Below, in pieces: positions 29,101 to 41,778 of a stretch of DNA of 64,000 nt. The notes under the pieces are model-generated. The model ran no database searches, was not told the origin of the DNA, and saw only the letters and a list, made by a program, of their open reading frames with translations. A program made the translations under genes and the position numbers. Location of the stretch: assembly GCA_024345305.1 (NCBI GenBank), contig BRON01000013.1, positions 1,054,001 to 1,118,000 on the forward strand. The letters are read 5' to 3'. The first letter of the stretch is position 1, and the number at the start of each line of letters is the position of its first letter. This DNA comes from Mrakia gelida. Lineage: Eukaryota; Basidiomycota; Tremellomycetes; Cystofilobasidiales; Mrakiaceae.

Positions 29101-30880
29101 ATGAGGGTGTCTCTCATCTGCGTAGTAAGTCGAGAACGAGGGAGGTCCGTCCAGGGAAGGAGGAGGAGGGGGAGGAGATTGACCTCGGGAGCGCGTCCTG
29201 CAAAGAGCGAAGATGGGAGTCAGCTTGAGACTAGCGGAAGAGTGAGGGTGAATAGGAGTGTATTTACCAGCTGTATGGTTGATTGGAAGCCATAGAGGAA
29301 GAAGGACGGGCGTGAGGGTCGTGGCGGAGGGAAGGAGGTGGAGCGAAAGAAACAAGGAGCTCGTCGAGGTTTCGAGGAGACGACGAGGCTGATATTTTGT
29401 TTGTTCCACAAGATCGCACGACTCTCAAAGGTAGAGTTGGAGATCTCAGAGCTCAAGTTGTTTGGAGAGGTGGGTACAGAACGACGTATTCGAACGAGGT
29501 ATACAAAGAGAAGGGAAACACGCCTGACGACCGTCCGAGATCGTTCCTCCTCCCAGCTCGACTCAGACTCAATCGCTCTGGAGAAAAGGAGCGAGCGCAG
29601 AGAGGGTATAGTCAGTTTGGTAAAGAGAGGAAAGTAGCAGGAGATGGCGGACTTACCTCGTCGGAAGAAGAAGAGGAAGAGTCCTGAGACGACGCGTCGT
29701 CCTCGTGGTCGCTGAAGGAAGCGTCGCAGTCAGCGGAAGAGCATAGACGAGACGAAGCAGGAAGAGATATTAGAAGATCACTCACCCATCCTGCCCAACG
29801 TCCTGCGAAAAGCCAGCTCCCGAGCCCGTTCCAGTGCGTGTCCTCCCATCGAACCTCTCCTTCAGAGAAAGGCCCGTGGCTCTCGCCTGTCTCTCCATCT
29901 GCCGTCGAACTCCCTCAAAGGAACGATTTGGGAAGTCGGCCATCACGACCTGTGGTAGAGAAAAGGGTTACGCGAGTCGTTGTTGTCAGATCGACCTTCG
30001 CGACGAGGAACGAGCACGAGGTGATTTGCTCACCGTCTTGATGTACTTCGGAAGCGACAAGTAGAGGTCGGATTCAACGCGTTCCTTTGTTTGTGCTTTG
30101 GTTCTTCTGAGCGACTGGTGTTACTCACTGAAAGATGTTCACCTCCTTCGGTCCCTCAAAGGTCTCCCTATCACCCGTCCTTCCCTCGCGAGAAGGCTCG
30201 TAGTTCGAAGCGTCGTAGAACTCCCTCCTCTTGCGATCTCGTCGACCCTTGACGTCCTCCGCGACCGCTGGTGGTTCGTAGCCTCCTGCGGCAAGACTAT
30301 CGCTTGTAGGGATGGAGACGGATCGAGACTTGGTGGAAGAGGTAGGTCTGAAGGTCGAGCGTGGGAAGATCAGCGCGGAGAGTGCGGAGGTGGAGGAGGG
30401 GAGATGGAAGGAAGACGAGGCGTCGTTTTGGTAGGGAAGAAGCGCTCACTTGGACTTGCGAAGAACAGGAGGTTGGAGAGGATGAGTGGTTAATCTGAGC
30501 CATGAAGAGAGAGGGCGAGATCAGCTCATGAATCGGGAGCAGGGACAGGTCGAAGAGGGAAGAGGGAGGAAGGAGGAAGGTGAGCTCACGACTCCGAGAC
30601 ACTTCTCTCCTCCTTCTCGCCCCCTTTTGCTCCCACTTCCTCCCCTCTTATCGGCATCCCAAGCATCCTCAGAATCTCGCTCTCCTTCGATCCGGTCGAG
30701 AAGTGTTCAGGATGGATGATGGGGAGGATGGCAGGGTCGATGGAAGCAGCGATCCGATACTTGGTGAGCTCAAACGGCGAGAAGGGACTGTTTGGAACGA
30801 GGGGAGGAGGGAGAAAGTGAGCTGGTGCCCGCGTGAGCAAGCGAAGCATATGTAATAGGCTGTACTGACGTGGAAGCCAT
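26139..30880 (-). CDS. Low-complexity, probably nuclear protein of unknown function (possible C-terminal SPOC-like domain)
   Basis: Exons are joined by introns with clear signals. Exon 1 encodes MAST (30870-30880) and exon 2 continues PFSPFELTKYRIAASIDPAI. Later come LSLPKYIKTVVMADFPNRSF and EGVRRQMERQARATG (about 29880-30060), a short helical SANT/Myb-like patch. A long Ser/Pro/Arg-rich middle follows. Around 26880-27420 is a folded-looking region (VSAFNGT, LQYQATDDISSTATLRLLRI, FSFVGVIPQAQSRTFLEES, DLKSKVYLLMLDPHEDLPSF) whose order resembles a SPOC domain; this is weak. The C-terminus is KRPNPFARDPPKP before TAG at 26139-26141. I cannot resolve the joint near 30080-30126, and the interval might hold two genes. 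No function is assigned. Confidence 0.4.
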
Positions 30881-31940
30881 GCTGAGGAAAAGTCTAGTTC
30901 ATCGGTCGAAGTGGGTTGGAGGGAAGGAAGGAGGATCGGCTGAGCTTCGAGGTTTGGATCGAGCTCACCAGGCGTTGTACTTCCTTCCCAACGACCGGCA
31001 CTCACTTTCTTGACCCAGTAACTCTTCAGGAAGTCGAACAGACCATCAAGATACCTTCCAGCTTCTTACTCGACATATCAACCCCCTCAGCGACGGGCCA
31101 GCCTCGACTTCTCCTCCCCTCCCCCCCTTCGCTCAGGCTCTCCTCCTTCCCTTCCTCGACCTTCGTCGGAGTCTTCGCCCTCTAGCTACACCTCCCTCTC
31201 AGATGACCTGGTAGTCAAATGCAAGAAGGACGAGCCACGTTGCTCCTTGTTGGTCTTCTCCGGTTTACATCTCGTGGCCAGCAGAGGAAAGGGCTCATCC
31301 TCGCTCATCCCGTCCATCGATCCGCCAATCTCGTCCTTCGAATCGCATGGTCAACCCCTTACGGAACATCGAGACCGAGCACCGAGATCAAAATCGCCCC
31401 TGCCGGAGGTAGTAGAAGAAGCTGCGAGAAACAGCGGCGAGCTAGGAGCAGGAGCGCTCGTCGAGGAGGAGGGGGAGGGTGTTGAGCTCCTTCGTCGTTC
31501 AGCCCTCCCTTGGTTCACTTCGTTCTTTCGACAGCTTCCTCTTCGGCACCTTCCGCTCGTTGTGGATGGAGTATCATCTCGTAGGCATCTTTGGTGTACA
31601 ATTCCGCTGCAGGAGTCGGCGACCTAGGATCAAAACAGCCGACGCTCAGCTCAGCACGCCTTTCTTCCTTCCCCACCCATCCCTCTGCTTCCCCTCTCGC
31701 TTTGACCCGAAGATCTCGACATCCTCAGCCCTCGAGCACTCACTCCTGAACTGCGTCAGGACGGATATAGGCTACCTCGAATCGCGTCTTATCTCTCGCG
31801 TCTTGGCTCAAACGAACAGGTCGACTTGATTTGCCGACGACACTCGCTTCCTGTCGCTCTCTTCGCGAATCTGTTTGCCCTGCCCACATTTTCTCAACTC
31901 CCAACTTTCACCCTCTCTCTCTTTTCTTCTCAGCAACAAC
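30881..31940. other. Intergenic region upstream of the OPT gene
   Basis: No supported gene. A minus-strand segment near 31005-31055 reads YLDGLFDFLKSYWVKK directly before a GTGAGT donor, but no start or continuing exon could be linked to it. The last 60 bp before the OPT start is pyrimidine-rich and ends CAACAACATGG. Confidence 0.35.
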
Positions 31941-34900
31941 ATGGTCGCTCAAGCTCCTCTCGAAGGGGTCGATATCCTCACGAGTCCTCTCTACGCGGAT
32001 CCAAGAACGAAGAACGAGCTCGAGCAGGGGTCGACGATCGTCGAGGACTACGAGAGCGACGAGAAGAGGTCTGTTGGGAGTGATGAGAAGGAGAAGAAGG
32101 AAGGGAGGAGGGTGAGGGATGATGACCTCGAGGGTGTAGAGGGTCTCGAGTGGCACGGAGGGGATGAACGACTCGAGGCGAAAGGGTGAGTCGTGCTTCT
32201 TCTTTGTCTCTTTCGACGGGCGCCGATTGGCCCCTTCTTGGGCGAGAACCAGATACTGACTTGGAGTTCATCTTCTTCGTCTCTCCCTTCCAGGGACGAC
32301 GACGATCCTGAGTACGCTGCCATCCCTCAGATCGTTCGAGAGCTCGTCGACTTCGAGGATGATCCGAGCGTGCGCCGGTTCTTCTTCTTTCCTTGCATCG
32401 AAGTCAGCGTCGCTGATTTCATCTTCCTTCTCTTCTCCACAGACTCCCATCTTGACCTGGCGGTTCTACTTCCTCTCTGGGATCTTCACCGCTCTCGGAG
32501 CTTGGTTCATCGTTTCCTTTTTGTTGTTCGTGTCTCTCGAGTCGAGTCACGTTCGCTGACCTTCGTTCCCCTTCGCCTCGATTCTTCAGGCTCACCCAGA
32601 TGTCTTACTTCCGTACCACATCGATTCCTTACTCGATCTACTTCGGTACGCTACTTCCGCTCTTCTCTCGCGAACGACGAAAGCTCAACTGATCGAGTCG
32701 ACTCTGTTTTTGCTCGCTGCTCTCTCTTCCCTCTTCACAGTCCAAAGTACGTTCTTCCCTCCCTCCTTCCCTCCTTTGGGAGCTCTCGTACTCACTCGCC
32801 TCCTTCTCTTCACAGTCGCCTCTCTCTACTTTGGGCGACTCCTCGCTGGCGCTCTGCCCAAGAAGAGGATCGGTCGAGGCCGTTTCTCGTTCGAGCTCAA
32901 CCCTGGACCCTTCTCCGTCAAGGAACACGTCGCTATCGTACTCGCTGCCAACACTGGAGCTACCAACAACCTCGGAGATTACGTTCTCGTGAGTTGTGTC
33001 CTTTTCGTCGTCGCGCGAGGAGAGCTCGACGCTGACCCTTTGTCGCCGTTCTCCTTTTCCCAGGCCCCTCTCTACGTCTACTACGATGTGAGTACTCCAT
33101 CCCTCTCCGGGATTCCAACTTCTTTCCTCTACTCAGCGAGCGAGGACTGACGAGAACCGTCGAACGGAGGCCTTCGCTGATCAACCTCCTTCTCTTCCTA
33201 CGTGTCGCCCGTCCTTTTCCTTCCCTTTTCTCTCAGGCCCCCATGAACGGATGGCTCGCTATCCTCTTCATGTGGAGTTGCGTCTTCGTCGGTGAGTTCG
33301 AGTTCCTCTTCCGTCGCGTGTACTGATTCCTGGTCGAGGCTCGTCGAGCTGACTCGATCTCGATCTTCCTTCCTTCTCCCTCTCCTCTCCAGGTTTCTCC
33401 TACGCCTCCTTCGCTCGGAAGTTCCTCATCGAGGACCCAAAGATCGTGTTCCCTCTCACTCTTCAACAAGTCGCCGTCTTCAAGTCCATGCGAGACAGCT
33501 TCGAGTACGACTCCGCCACCAACAAGAAGCAGATGCGCGTCTTCTGGTACGGAATCCTCGCCTTCTTCCTCTGGCAGTTCCTTCCGGAGTACGTAGCGCC
33601 GCTACTCTCATCTCTCACTATCCTGTGCTGGGTATCGTCCAACCCCAACGTCACCTTCGCTGGATCGGGTCTGGGAGGAGTGGGCTTTCTCAACATCACA
33701 CTCGACTGGTCGGTGAGCATTGAGTTCGACGCAAACAGCTTCTCGTCGATTATCGCTGACCCTCGTCATCTCTATTCACCTTCCAGAACATCGGGTCTTC
33801 GGTCATCTACCAGGTACGTCCAAACGAGGAGTCGAGGATCGAACGACGACCAGCGCTGACCTTCCCTCTTCGCTCCCTTCTTCCAGCCCTGGTGGGTTCA
33901 AACGAACGTCTTCGCCGCTTCAGTTCTTGGAGTATGGATCCTGATTCCCATCGGATGGTACACTGGAGCGTTCCACTCGGATGTATTCCCAAGTGAGCTC
34001 GACCGTTCATCAAAGCGAAATGCGACGCGTCTCGAACGAAGCTGACCCGCTTTCTTCTTCTCATCTCTCCAATACAGTCCAGAGTCAGAAACTCCGAATG
34101 TCGAATGGAACTGCCTACCCTACCGCCGCGCTTCTAACTGCCGACTACCAACTGAACGAGAAGCTGTTCGCTGAGCTCGGAGTTCCTCGACTCTCCGCGC
34201 AGGTTCGTTCGCTCTATCCCTCTCCCTCGCCCTTCTCATCTGCTCATCCTTCGTTCCAGGTGCTGACTGCTCTCATTCCGTCTCATCCTACAGGTCATGT
34301 GGAACTACTTCGTATGCATTCTTTTTTGTTACGTAATGACGGAGGAGCCCGACGCACGGACGCGTCGTTGAACGAGAGTCGCTGACCTTTCCTTTCTCTT
34401 CCTCTCTCTCTCATCTACACAGTTCAGCTATGTCGCTTACATAGGAGCATTCGTCAGCCTTGCTCTCTTCCAAGGACCTCTTCTCTGGAAGACAGCTAAA
34501 GCTCAGTACCGCGGCGAGAAGCTGCACCGAGATCGAGTGAGTTTCTCGACCGTCGACCGTCGTTTCGTCTCTTTTCTCGCTCGAGCTCGAGCTGACTCCT
34601 CCACCTTTGTCTTTCCAGCTTAACATCATCATGGATGCCTATCCTACTGTTCCTTGTGAGTCTTGGCTTGTCCGTCAGCTTTCTCGGCGAGTATCTGTCG
34701 TTCGAACTGACGATCTCGTCTCTCTTCTCCTCAGGGACTTGGAACGTCGCTCTCTTCATCGTTCCCGTTGGAGTTCTGACTGGACTCACTGTTGGAGGTA
34801 TTTTGTACATGCCTGTGTATGCACTATACATCGGACTCGCGTTCGGAGCTGCTGTGAGTCTTGCTCGTCGCTCTTCTCTTCGCTCGTCCCCGCTCGCTCG

Positions 34901-36819
34901 ACGTTCTTCGTCGCTGACCTCGTTCGCTCTGCTCTTACTCTCACAGATCGTTCTCCCTATGGGATATATCTATTCGGTGTCGGGATACTCAGTCTCAGTC
35001 GGATACTTCAACGAGGTGAGAGGCCTCGCTTTTCGTGTCTCTCCTCGCTCGCGAACGTCGAAGCTAAACTTTCGTTGGCCCCTCTTCGCCTGTTCAACAG
35101 ATCGTCTACGGGTACATGTGAGTGGACATCCCGTAGTTTGATGTGAGGTTCAAGTAGCTGACTTTCACTTTCTTCTCTCTCTTCCAGGATCAATCGTGAG
35201 TCGAAGTTCGGATGCGATCTCGTTCCGGACGCGCGGTCGCTAAACGCTTTCCTCTGCTTGATCTTCAACAGTCGGTGGATCTCGGCACCCTGTTGGATCA
35301 CTTTCTTATCGAGTTATTTCCGGTCAGGCTTGGTACGAAGCTCAATCCATGCTTTCCGACATGAAGGTCAGTCGACACAAAGCACTGTCTTGCTTTCCTC
35401 GCTCCTTTGCTCGTCGTGGACTGACTCTCTTCCTATTATTTTGCCCTTTTATCCGTGCATCCAGCTCGGTCACTACTTCCATAGTCAGTGTGACCTCCCT
35501 TCGAGAGCCCGGCCCTCGATTCGACGCGTCGACCCGGGCTGACGCTCGTTTTCCTTCTCCCTCACAGTTCCTCCTCGAGATGTGCTATGGGCCCAAGTTT
35601 GGGGAATCCTCATCGGTGTACCCATTAACTACGCCACCATCTACGTGCGTCCGCTCTTTCGCGACCCCAGAGTGATCAGGGAACGAGGCCAGGGAAACGG
35701 GAGGGACGACGCGAGCGAAACCGGCGACGCGACGAAGCTGACCCTTTCTTCTTCCTCACTCTTCCTTCTTACCTCTCTCTTCACTCGCTCCCCCTCACAA
35801 AGTGGATCTGCTCTACCAAAGGAGATTACCTGACGGGGAAAACTTCGGATCCCAACAAGCAATGGACAGGTCGGTTTCCCTCCTCTGCGCTTTCCTGCTT
35901 TCGCCGAACTTCCTTGCTGACTTGTTTGCTTATCTTCGCGCCTTAGGTCAAACTGTTATCTCGTTGAACAACCAGGGGTGAGTTTGAACTGAAAGCAACC
36001 GAAAGGCGTCGAGAACCACGAACGACGCGTCGAGATCGAAAGCGCTGACCCGCTCTTCCCTTGCCTCTCAGAATTCAATTCGCTCTCGTAGGACCCAAGC
36101 GGCTGTTCTCGGATCCAGCTTACACACCGATGTTATACGGTTTCGTCGTCGGTGCCGTCGCTCCCTTCCTCCTCTATGGACTCCATCGTGCTTTCCCTCG
36201 AGCCAAGTTCAACCTCTTCTCTCTCGCTGTGAGTTCCGATCCCTTCTAGTCCCCTTTTTGACGACGAGCCTCTCGCTGACGAATACCTTAATCTTTCCCC
36301 TCTAGATCTTCGGATCAGCTATGGAGTCCTTCCACGGAAACGTGAGTCGACCTCGCGTCTCCTCTTCGAGCTCGCCTCCTCGATCTGATCACCTTCGTGT
36401 CTCTTCCTCTTCAGATTTCAACGGGCTTCTTCACCAAGTACATCCTCGGAGCCGTTAACCATCTCTACCTTCGACGACACAAGTACGAGTTCTGGAAGGT
36501 GAGCACGGTTCTCTCTCTTCCCTCTCGTTCCTCCTCGAGCGTTGTTGTTCTGACGCGTCTTTTTTTCCGGCTCTTCTTCGCCAGACCTACGCTTACATCT
36601 TTGGAGCCGCCGCCGATACTGGATTCAACCTCAACATGCTGATCATCTTCCTCGCCTTCTCTGCTGGAAAGACTGTGTAAGTACGATCTCGTTCAAGCTC
36701 GCAGATCAATCGCGTCGAGTGGAGCTGTCACTGACGTTCTCTTTTCCTCACACAGCACGATGCCCAACTGGTTCGGAAACAACGCTGTCTCCGTCGAGAG
36801 ATGCTTCCCTCGTGCCTAG
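31941..36819 (+). CDS. OPT-family oligopeptide transporter
   Basis: Proton-coupled plasma-membrane importer of small peptides or related substrates. The start is ATG 31941 (MVAQAPLEGVDIL). A cytosolic acidic N-terminus precedes the pre-TM segment PEYAAIPQIVRELVDFEDDPS, followed by TPILTWRFYFLSGIF, the opening of OPT proteins. The two OPT signatures are present: NPGPFSVKEH (about 32901-32930) and the IPPR motif in HYFHIPPRDVLWAQVWG (spanning the intron at about 35485-35565). A dozen or more hydrophobic segments follow the usual topology, ending TMPNWFGNNAVSVERCFPRA and TAG at 36817-36819. There are about 20 exons; many introns carry an ACGCGT palindrome. Domain order and length (about 800 residues) are normal. 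Peptide, metal-chelate or glutathione specificity is not decidable here. Confidence 0.92.
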
Positions 36820-37189
36820 AACCATGTTTACCTTCCCTCCCCAAAAAAACACTCTTCGTTCCTTGCTCGAACGAAAAGACGACTCACGATCTCGTTTCCC
36901 TATCTTGCCTTTCGTCCTCTCAGCCTTTTTTGTATCTCGTTTTGAAATAGCTCTTTCTCGTTCTCTCCCAGCCCCGTAGAACGTTCTTCTTATCTTTATC
37001 TCGATAAAATTTGGATCCCATCTTCCCTCTCTTTTGAGTCCGAGGCGCAGGTCGAGACGTCGAGATCCCGACCTTCCTTTCTCCTTTCGTCCTTCCTTTC
37101 ATTCTCTCCCTCCTCCCGCCGACTCAATCCCCCGCTCTCTCTACCTCAGCTCTCAAACTCTTCTCTTCTCTCCATCGCCAGAACTCATC
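36820..37189. other. OPT 3' flank and upstream region of the RRM gene
   Basis: No gene was seen. The final 100 bp is pyrimidine-rich and leads to ATG 37190. Confidence 0.4.
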
Positions 37190-40100
37190 ATGATTCAAGG
37201 CGACTCGTACAACGAAGAGTGAGCTCGAGGTGCTTCGACTCATGCCTCCCTCCCTCCTTCCCCGCACTTCACCTTCTCGACCTTCTCTCCTTCCTCAAGC
37301 TTCCTTCTTTCCTCTCCCTGTCTCTGGAGTGGGAGAAGAGTCGCTGACTGAGCCTTTGATCGTCTTTACAGATGCGACGCTATCCTCAAAGACGTGGGTC
37401 TCCCTGGAAGCTCGAACGAAAGCTCAACGGACAAGTGAGCTCGACCTTCCTCCCTCCCTCCTCCACACTCGGAAAGAGCTCGCCCTGATCTCTCTTTCTC
37501 TCGACAGCAGTCCCATTGAAGTCTCTACAGATTCTTCCTCCTCTTCTTCTCGAGATCAAGCATCTTCCTCCCTCTCGGATCGACTTGCCATCGTTGAGTG
37601 AGCTCGTCTTTCGTGCTCAGCTCTGCACCCTCCCTCCCTCCCTAGTCGACCTTCCTTCAACTGATCCTATCCTCCTTCCTTCGTTCTGACCTCGATTCCC
37701 TTTTGAGCGTAGCAGTACTCGAGACCCCAGATCCAGGTCTCCTCGTACTCCTCCGTTGTCGCCTGACTCAGTGGAGGGTTCAAAGCTGCAGTCGAGGGAG
37801 TGAGTCTGAGGTCGACCTCCCTCCGTCTTTCCGGCTCTATCGACGTCACCTCGAGACGCTCTCGAGCTGACTCAACTCTTCTTCTCTATCAGCGCGCTGA
37901 TTCATCTTCAAGTTACATCTCCAACACTCCTCTGGCCGTCGCGTCTACATCGTCAGGAGGAACGAAGAGGAAAGGAGATGGAGACGAGTCGTCAGTTCTC
38001 TTCTCGCCCTTTCCTCTGTCACCTCACTCGGATCCCAGCTCTCTCGTGCTGATTTCCTTCGCTTGTTTGCTTCTCCTATCCTCTTTGCGTGCGATTCCCC
38101 GATCAGATCCTCGTCCTCTGTCCTCGGACTCGACGCCAAACTCAGGCGAGGTCGATGGGACGAGCGACCTCGAGACGACGATCAACAGCAGCAGCAATCG
38201 AGCAACAACAGACCTAGCGCCGAAAATGGTTTAGGAGCTCGAGATCAGACCGCATTGGAGTCAGACAGGTTCGTTCTCGCTTCCCTCGTCGATTACTGGA
38301 ACGCGTCGCGTCGAGCGTCACTCTGCCTTGTCGCGTCCTTCGTCCCTACTCCACAGCTCACACCTTCCCGCCTTCAACATCCAGACTGAGGACTCCGCTC
38401 TCCCTCGAACCTTCGTCAACGCCCTCCTCCGATCAGTCGGTCGCTCAGGGATCTCAGCTTCGGTCGATCCCGTCTCTCGGCGACGGTCAAGACGAGCAGG
38501 AGGACATGGATCTCGATCCTCCCGATAACTCATCTCCTACAGTGGCCACCGCATCACAAGTGGCTCCCGTCGGTCCCCTTTCCTTCTCGACGTACGTCCT
38601 TGCCAGCTTTCCTTCTGCTCGAGCCGGCGGATTCGAGCAGTGGGCTCGAAACGAGAAGCGAAGGTTGACTGATCTCATTCGCCCACCACACGCGCACACA
38701 GACCCGTCAACGTCTACACTCGTGATCTCGTCTCCGTTAACGGCGTCATCTACGACGCTCAAAACGTGGTGGTACAAGTGAGTTTTGTTTTCCTCCTCTC
38801 CGACGCGTCGCTTCGTTTCTCGAGGACTTCTCTCACCAGCTGACGCTATCAGCGTTTGCGTCATCTAAGACGCGCCACCTGGCTTTGACTTCCTTGGCTT
38901 CTTCTCGTTGTTTGGCGCGATCGGCGGGTACGTCCAGTCCAGTCGCTCACACCCTGCCGTCGAGTCGCTTTCGACGAGACAGGTTCTCACCGCTCTCCTC
39001 GCTCTCGCTCTATGTTATTCACAGCATACGGCTTCCAAACGGAACGTTGAAGACTGCTTTCGTTCGATATGAAGCTCGGGAATCTGGTAGGCTCGACCCG
39101 CTCTAAAGCTCGTCCTCGTCGCGTCACTGACGTTTCTTACCTCCCGTTCTTCTCGACTCCGATTGAGCTACTCTCGCTATCAACAAGATGAACGGTCAGT
39201 CAACCTCGTCTTGTTGATCTTATGTTATCGCGTTTTGGACAGACTTCCACTCTCTCCAGGTCGACCGTTCAACGGCAAACCTCTTCGAGTGTACCTCAAT
39301 CGTCCCACGCGATTGACCATCCTCACCGCCTTCAGCAGAGATCACGCACAGGTTCACTTCGAGGGAAAGCTTCTCGACCAGTACGCTCTTCTTCAACTTC
39401 GAGGGTTTCACGACGAGGACCCGCCTGCTTTCCCAAATCCCGTCGTCGGCTCAGCTCCCCCTCCTCCTCGCCCTCAACCCGCTTACACTGCTGTTTGGAG
39501 GGGTTCAGTCAGTCATTCCTATGTTTTCAGCCTCTTGATTGATGCGAAGGCTGACCTTCTCTCGCTTCCTCCGCTCGTCTCTAGCTTCGCCTCGACGCCG
39601 CCGACTTCAGCAACCTCTTCGGTCTTCGAGCCATTTATCTTCACGGACAGCAGTACCCTCCCGAGCAGATGAAAAGTTCTCTCTTCCCTCCAGATGTCGT
39701 CGAGCTCAAGGAAACGCTGGAGCACTCAGCTCTACTGGATCATCTCAAGAACTCGATCGCGTCGCCGAGGAAGGTCGTTCTTCCTTTCGAGTTCGAGCTC
39801 GAGGACGATCGACACGGATTGAAGCTCGACGCGATCAAGAAGCACAGGCAGGGAAGGTGAGTGGTGTTCTCGTTCAGCTTGGCGCGTTTCTCAGTGCTGA
39901 TGTAGCTCGCTCTGGTCTTTTTTCCCCAGTCGAGACCTCGTCGTCGCGTCGTCGGACGTCAAGATTTACCTCCACGTCCTCACCCCCAGCAGCTCCCTGC
40001 CCGACTTCCTCGATCTCAAATCCTTCCTCAACCATCGAGCTCCTCGAACGTCGGACATCCTCATCGGCTTCCTCATCAAGGCGCAGGCTTGCCCTCCGAG

Positions 40101-40673
40101 AGAACTGCCTCCTCCCCTTCCCGCTCCCTCGTCCTCCTCCTCCTCGGTCGCCCCAAAACCATCACCAGCACCTTTTCATCACCCAACACCGACCTTCGAG
40201 ACTCAACAGCGTGGATATCAGTGAGTCTTCGTCTCTCGTGGTTCCCTGCCTCGCTCGTTCCAGAAACTGACGCGTCGTTTCTTCGTTTTCGTATCCTTTC
40301 AGACCCTCCATCCCTCCTTCTCAACCACCATCTCAACAGCCGTCCCTCGATCCCCGACTCTCCAACCAACCTCTCACCACCCCACCTACCACCATCGACG
40401 CAGCCTCGGTTCACCTCCTCCGACAACTCGTCGCTCGAGACCCGGACGCTTTCGCGAGGTGAGCTCTCGTTTCTTCTTTCGCGTAACCACTCCTCGTCTC
40501 TCCGAAGAGCCCAAGCTGACTTGATTTTCCTCTCCTCTCTTCTCAGATGGCTCGTCCAGCAATCTCAGCAACAGCAACAACAGCACGTCGCTCCTCCCCC
40601 TCCTCCTCGACTCGTCGAACGCGGACCCAATCCTTTCGCTCGAGATAGAGGACCTCCTTCTCATCGGTACTGA
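37190..40673 (+). CDS. RRM-containing RNA-binding protein, low-complexity termini
   Basis: The gene starts MIQGDSYNEECDAILKDVG (first exon at 37190) and continues in Ser/Asp/Gln-rich sequence. Around 38705-39300 is an RNA-recognition motif: VNVYTRDLVSVNGVIYDAQN, then LGFFSLFGAIGG and, after an intron, IRLPNGTLKTAFVRYEARES, then FNGKPLRVYLNRP. Downstream are PAYTAVWRG, a segment of unknown fold (39669-40085, with VVLPFEFELEDDRHGLKLDA) and a Gln/Pro-rich tail ending NPFARDRGPPSHRY before TGA at 40671-40673. One joint (38780-38870) and one near 37795 could not be phased, so the exact protein is uncertain. RRM and composition suggest an mRNA-processing role; the specific orthologue is not recognised. 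Its C-terminal PNPFARD is shared with the gene at 26139-30880. Confidence 0.55.
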
Positions 40674-41612
40674 GCTCGTCTCCTCTCTACATACGCTAGC
40701 ACCTTTTTTCGTTATGTCTCTCTCCCTCTCTCTTCGTTTCTGTCGTTCTCGCTCATCGTCGCCGAAGGATCCACTCTCGCGTTTCTTGTCTCTCGTCGTT
40801 TCGTTTTCGTTTTCGTCCCCTCGGTTTCCTCCCATCCATCATCTCGCTCGTAGCTAGCTACTATTTGTTTTCCTTTCGTTCGGCTCATAAGTCGTTTCGT
40901 TTCGTCCTTCAGCGAAAGGAAAGGAAGAAAGAGGACGATGAAGAACGAGAACGACGCGTCGAGCGGGTGAGCGAACTTCCTTCTCGCTGCTGAAGAGATC
41001 GGGTTGAGCGATGAAGGTGAGGGGTGGAATGGAGTGTATAGAGATGTAGAGTTGGTAGGTAGGTAGGTGTAGAGACAAGGAAGGTAAGCGGGAAGAAGGG
41101 AGAGGAGCGAGAGGAAGAAAAATGAGAGGGCGGCTGCAGAGAAGTCGACGACGACTCGAGCTCGTCTTCCCTGACTTGTCGACTGGGCGGAGGAAGGGGA
41201 GAGAGACGAACGCATACAGGTATCTATCCTCCAACTCATCCGAGTCGATACATGGTAGACCTCCTCCTGACTGACGGCGAGCCCGTTTGGCGAACGAGAA
41301 AGGCGGGGCGAAAAGAGAAAGGAGGGGCGCGGCGAAGTGAGACGGAGGCTGGATTGGCGCGACGACTCCTTCCTTTCCTCTCCCACCACCGCAACATCCC
41401 AGAAACTGTCTGTCCGAGGACTCTGGGGGACGTAAAAAAGGTCAAGGAATCTGTTGGTCAGTCAGCTCAGAGAAACAAAATTCGGTCGGAAAGGTGAGGA
41501 AATCGCGTCTCCGCCCTCCCCCTCCGCGTTCCGCCCCTCCTTCCTCCCCTTGTCTCGCTCAAACTCTCCCCAAACTCCAAACGACGTCCCAGGACGGCAA
41601 AAAGAAACTGCT
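40674..41612. other. Gene-free stretch between the RRM gene and the tRNA
   Basis: No protein gene is supported on either strand. Ser/Arg/Lys-rich open frames follow from local purine/pyrimidine bias. ACGCGT occurs at 40954. Confidence 0.4.
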
Positions 41613-41778
41613 AGCCCGACGGGGGGGTCGAACCCCCAACCTTCAGATAGAATTTAACTATCTTAAGGTGAGTCACCTCGACCCCGTTGAAGGAAGGAGA
41701 AGAGGAGGAAGAACCTGGCTAACTCACCCTCAGATCTCTGGTAAGAGTCTGACGCTCTACCGATTGAGCTAGCCGGGC
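41613..41778 (-). tRNA. tRNA-Lys(CUU) with a 93-nt intron
   Basis: Read on the minus strand. The 5' arm GCCCGGC pairs with 3' GTCGGGC (one G-U pair). The D arm is GCTC/GAGC. The anticodon stem TCAGA/TCTGA frames the loop CTCTTAA with anticodon CTT. The T arm is GGGGG-TTCGACC-CCCCC. The mature length is 73 nt. The intron (41649-41741) sits after position 37, as in all eukaryotic nuclear tRNA introns, and contains TTAAG complementary to the anticodon region. The discriminator base is U rather than the G usual for tRNA-Lys. The intron is long for a tRNA. Confidence 0.93.

Noticed and set aside
30586..31005. Minus-strand frame running through the start of the gene at 30880
   Set aside because: It begins at a GTG that is really a splice donor and reads through intron 1 of the gene that starts at 30880.
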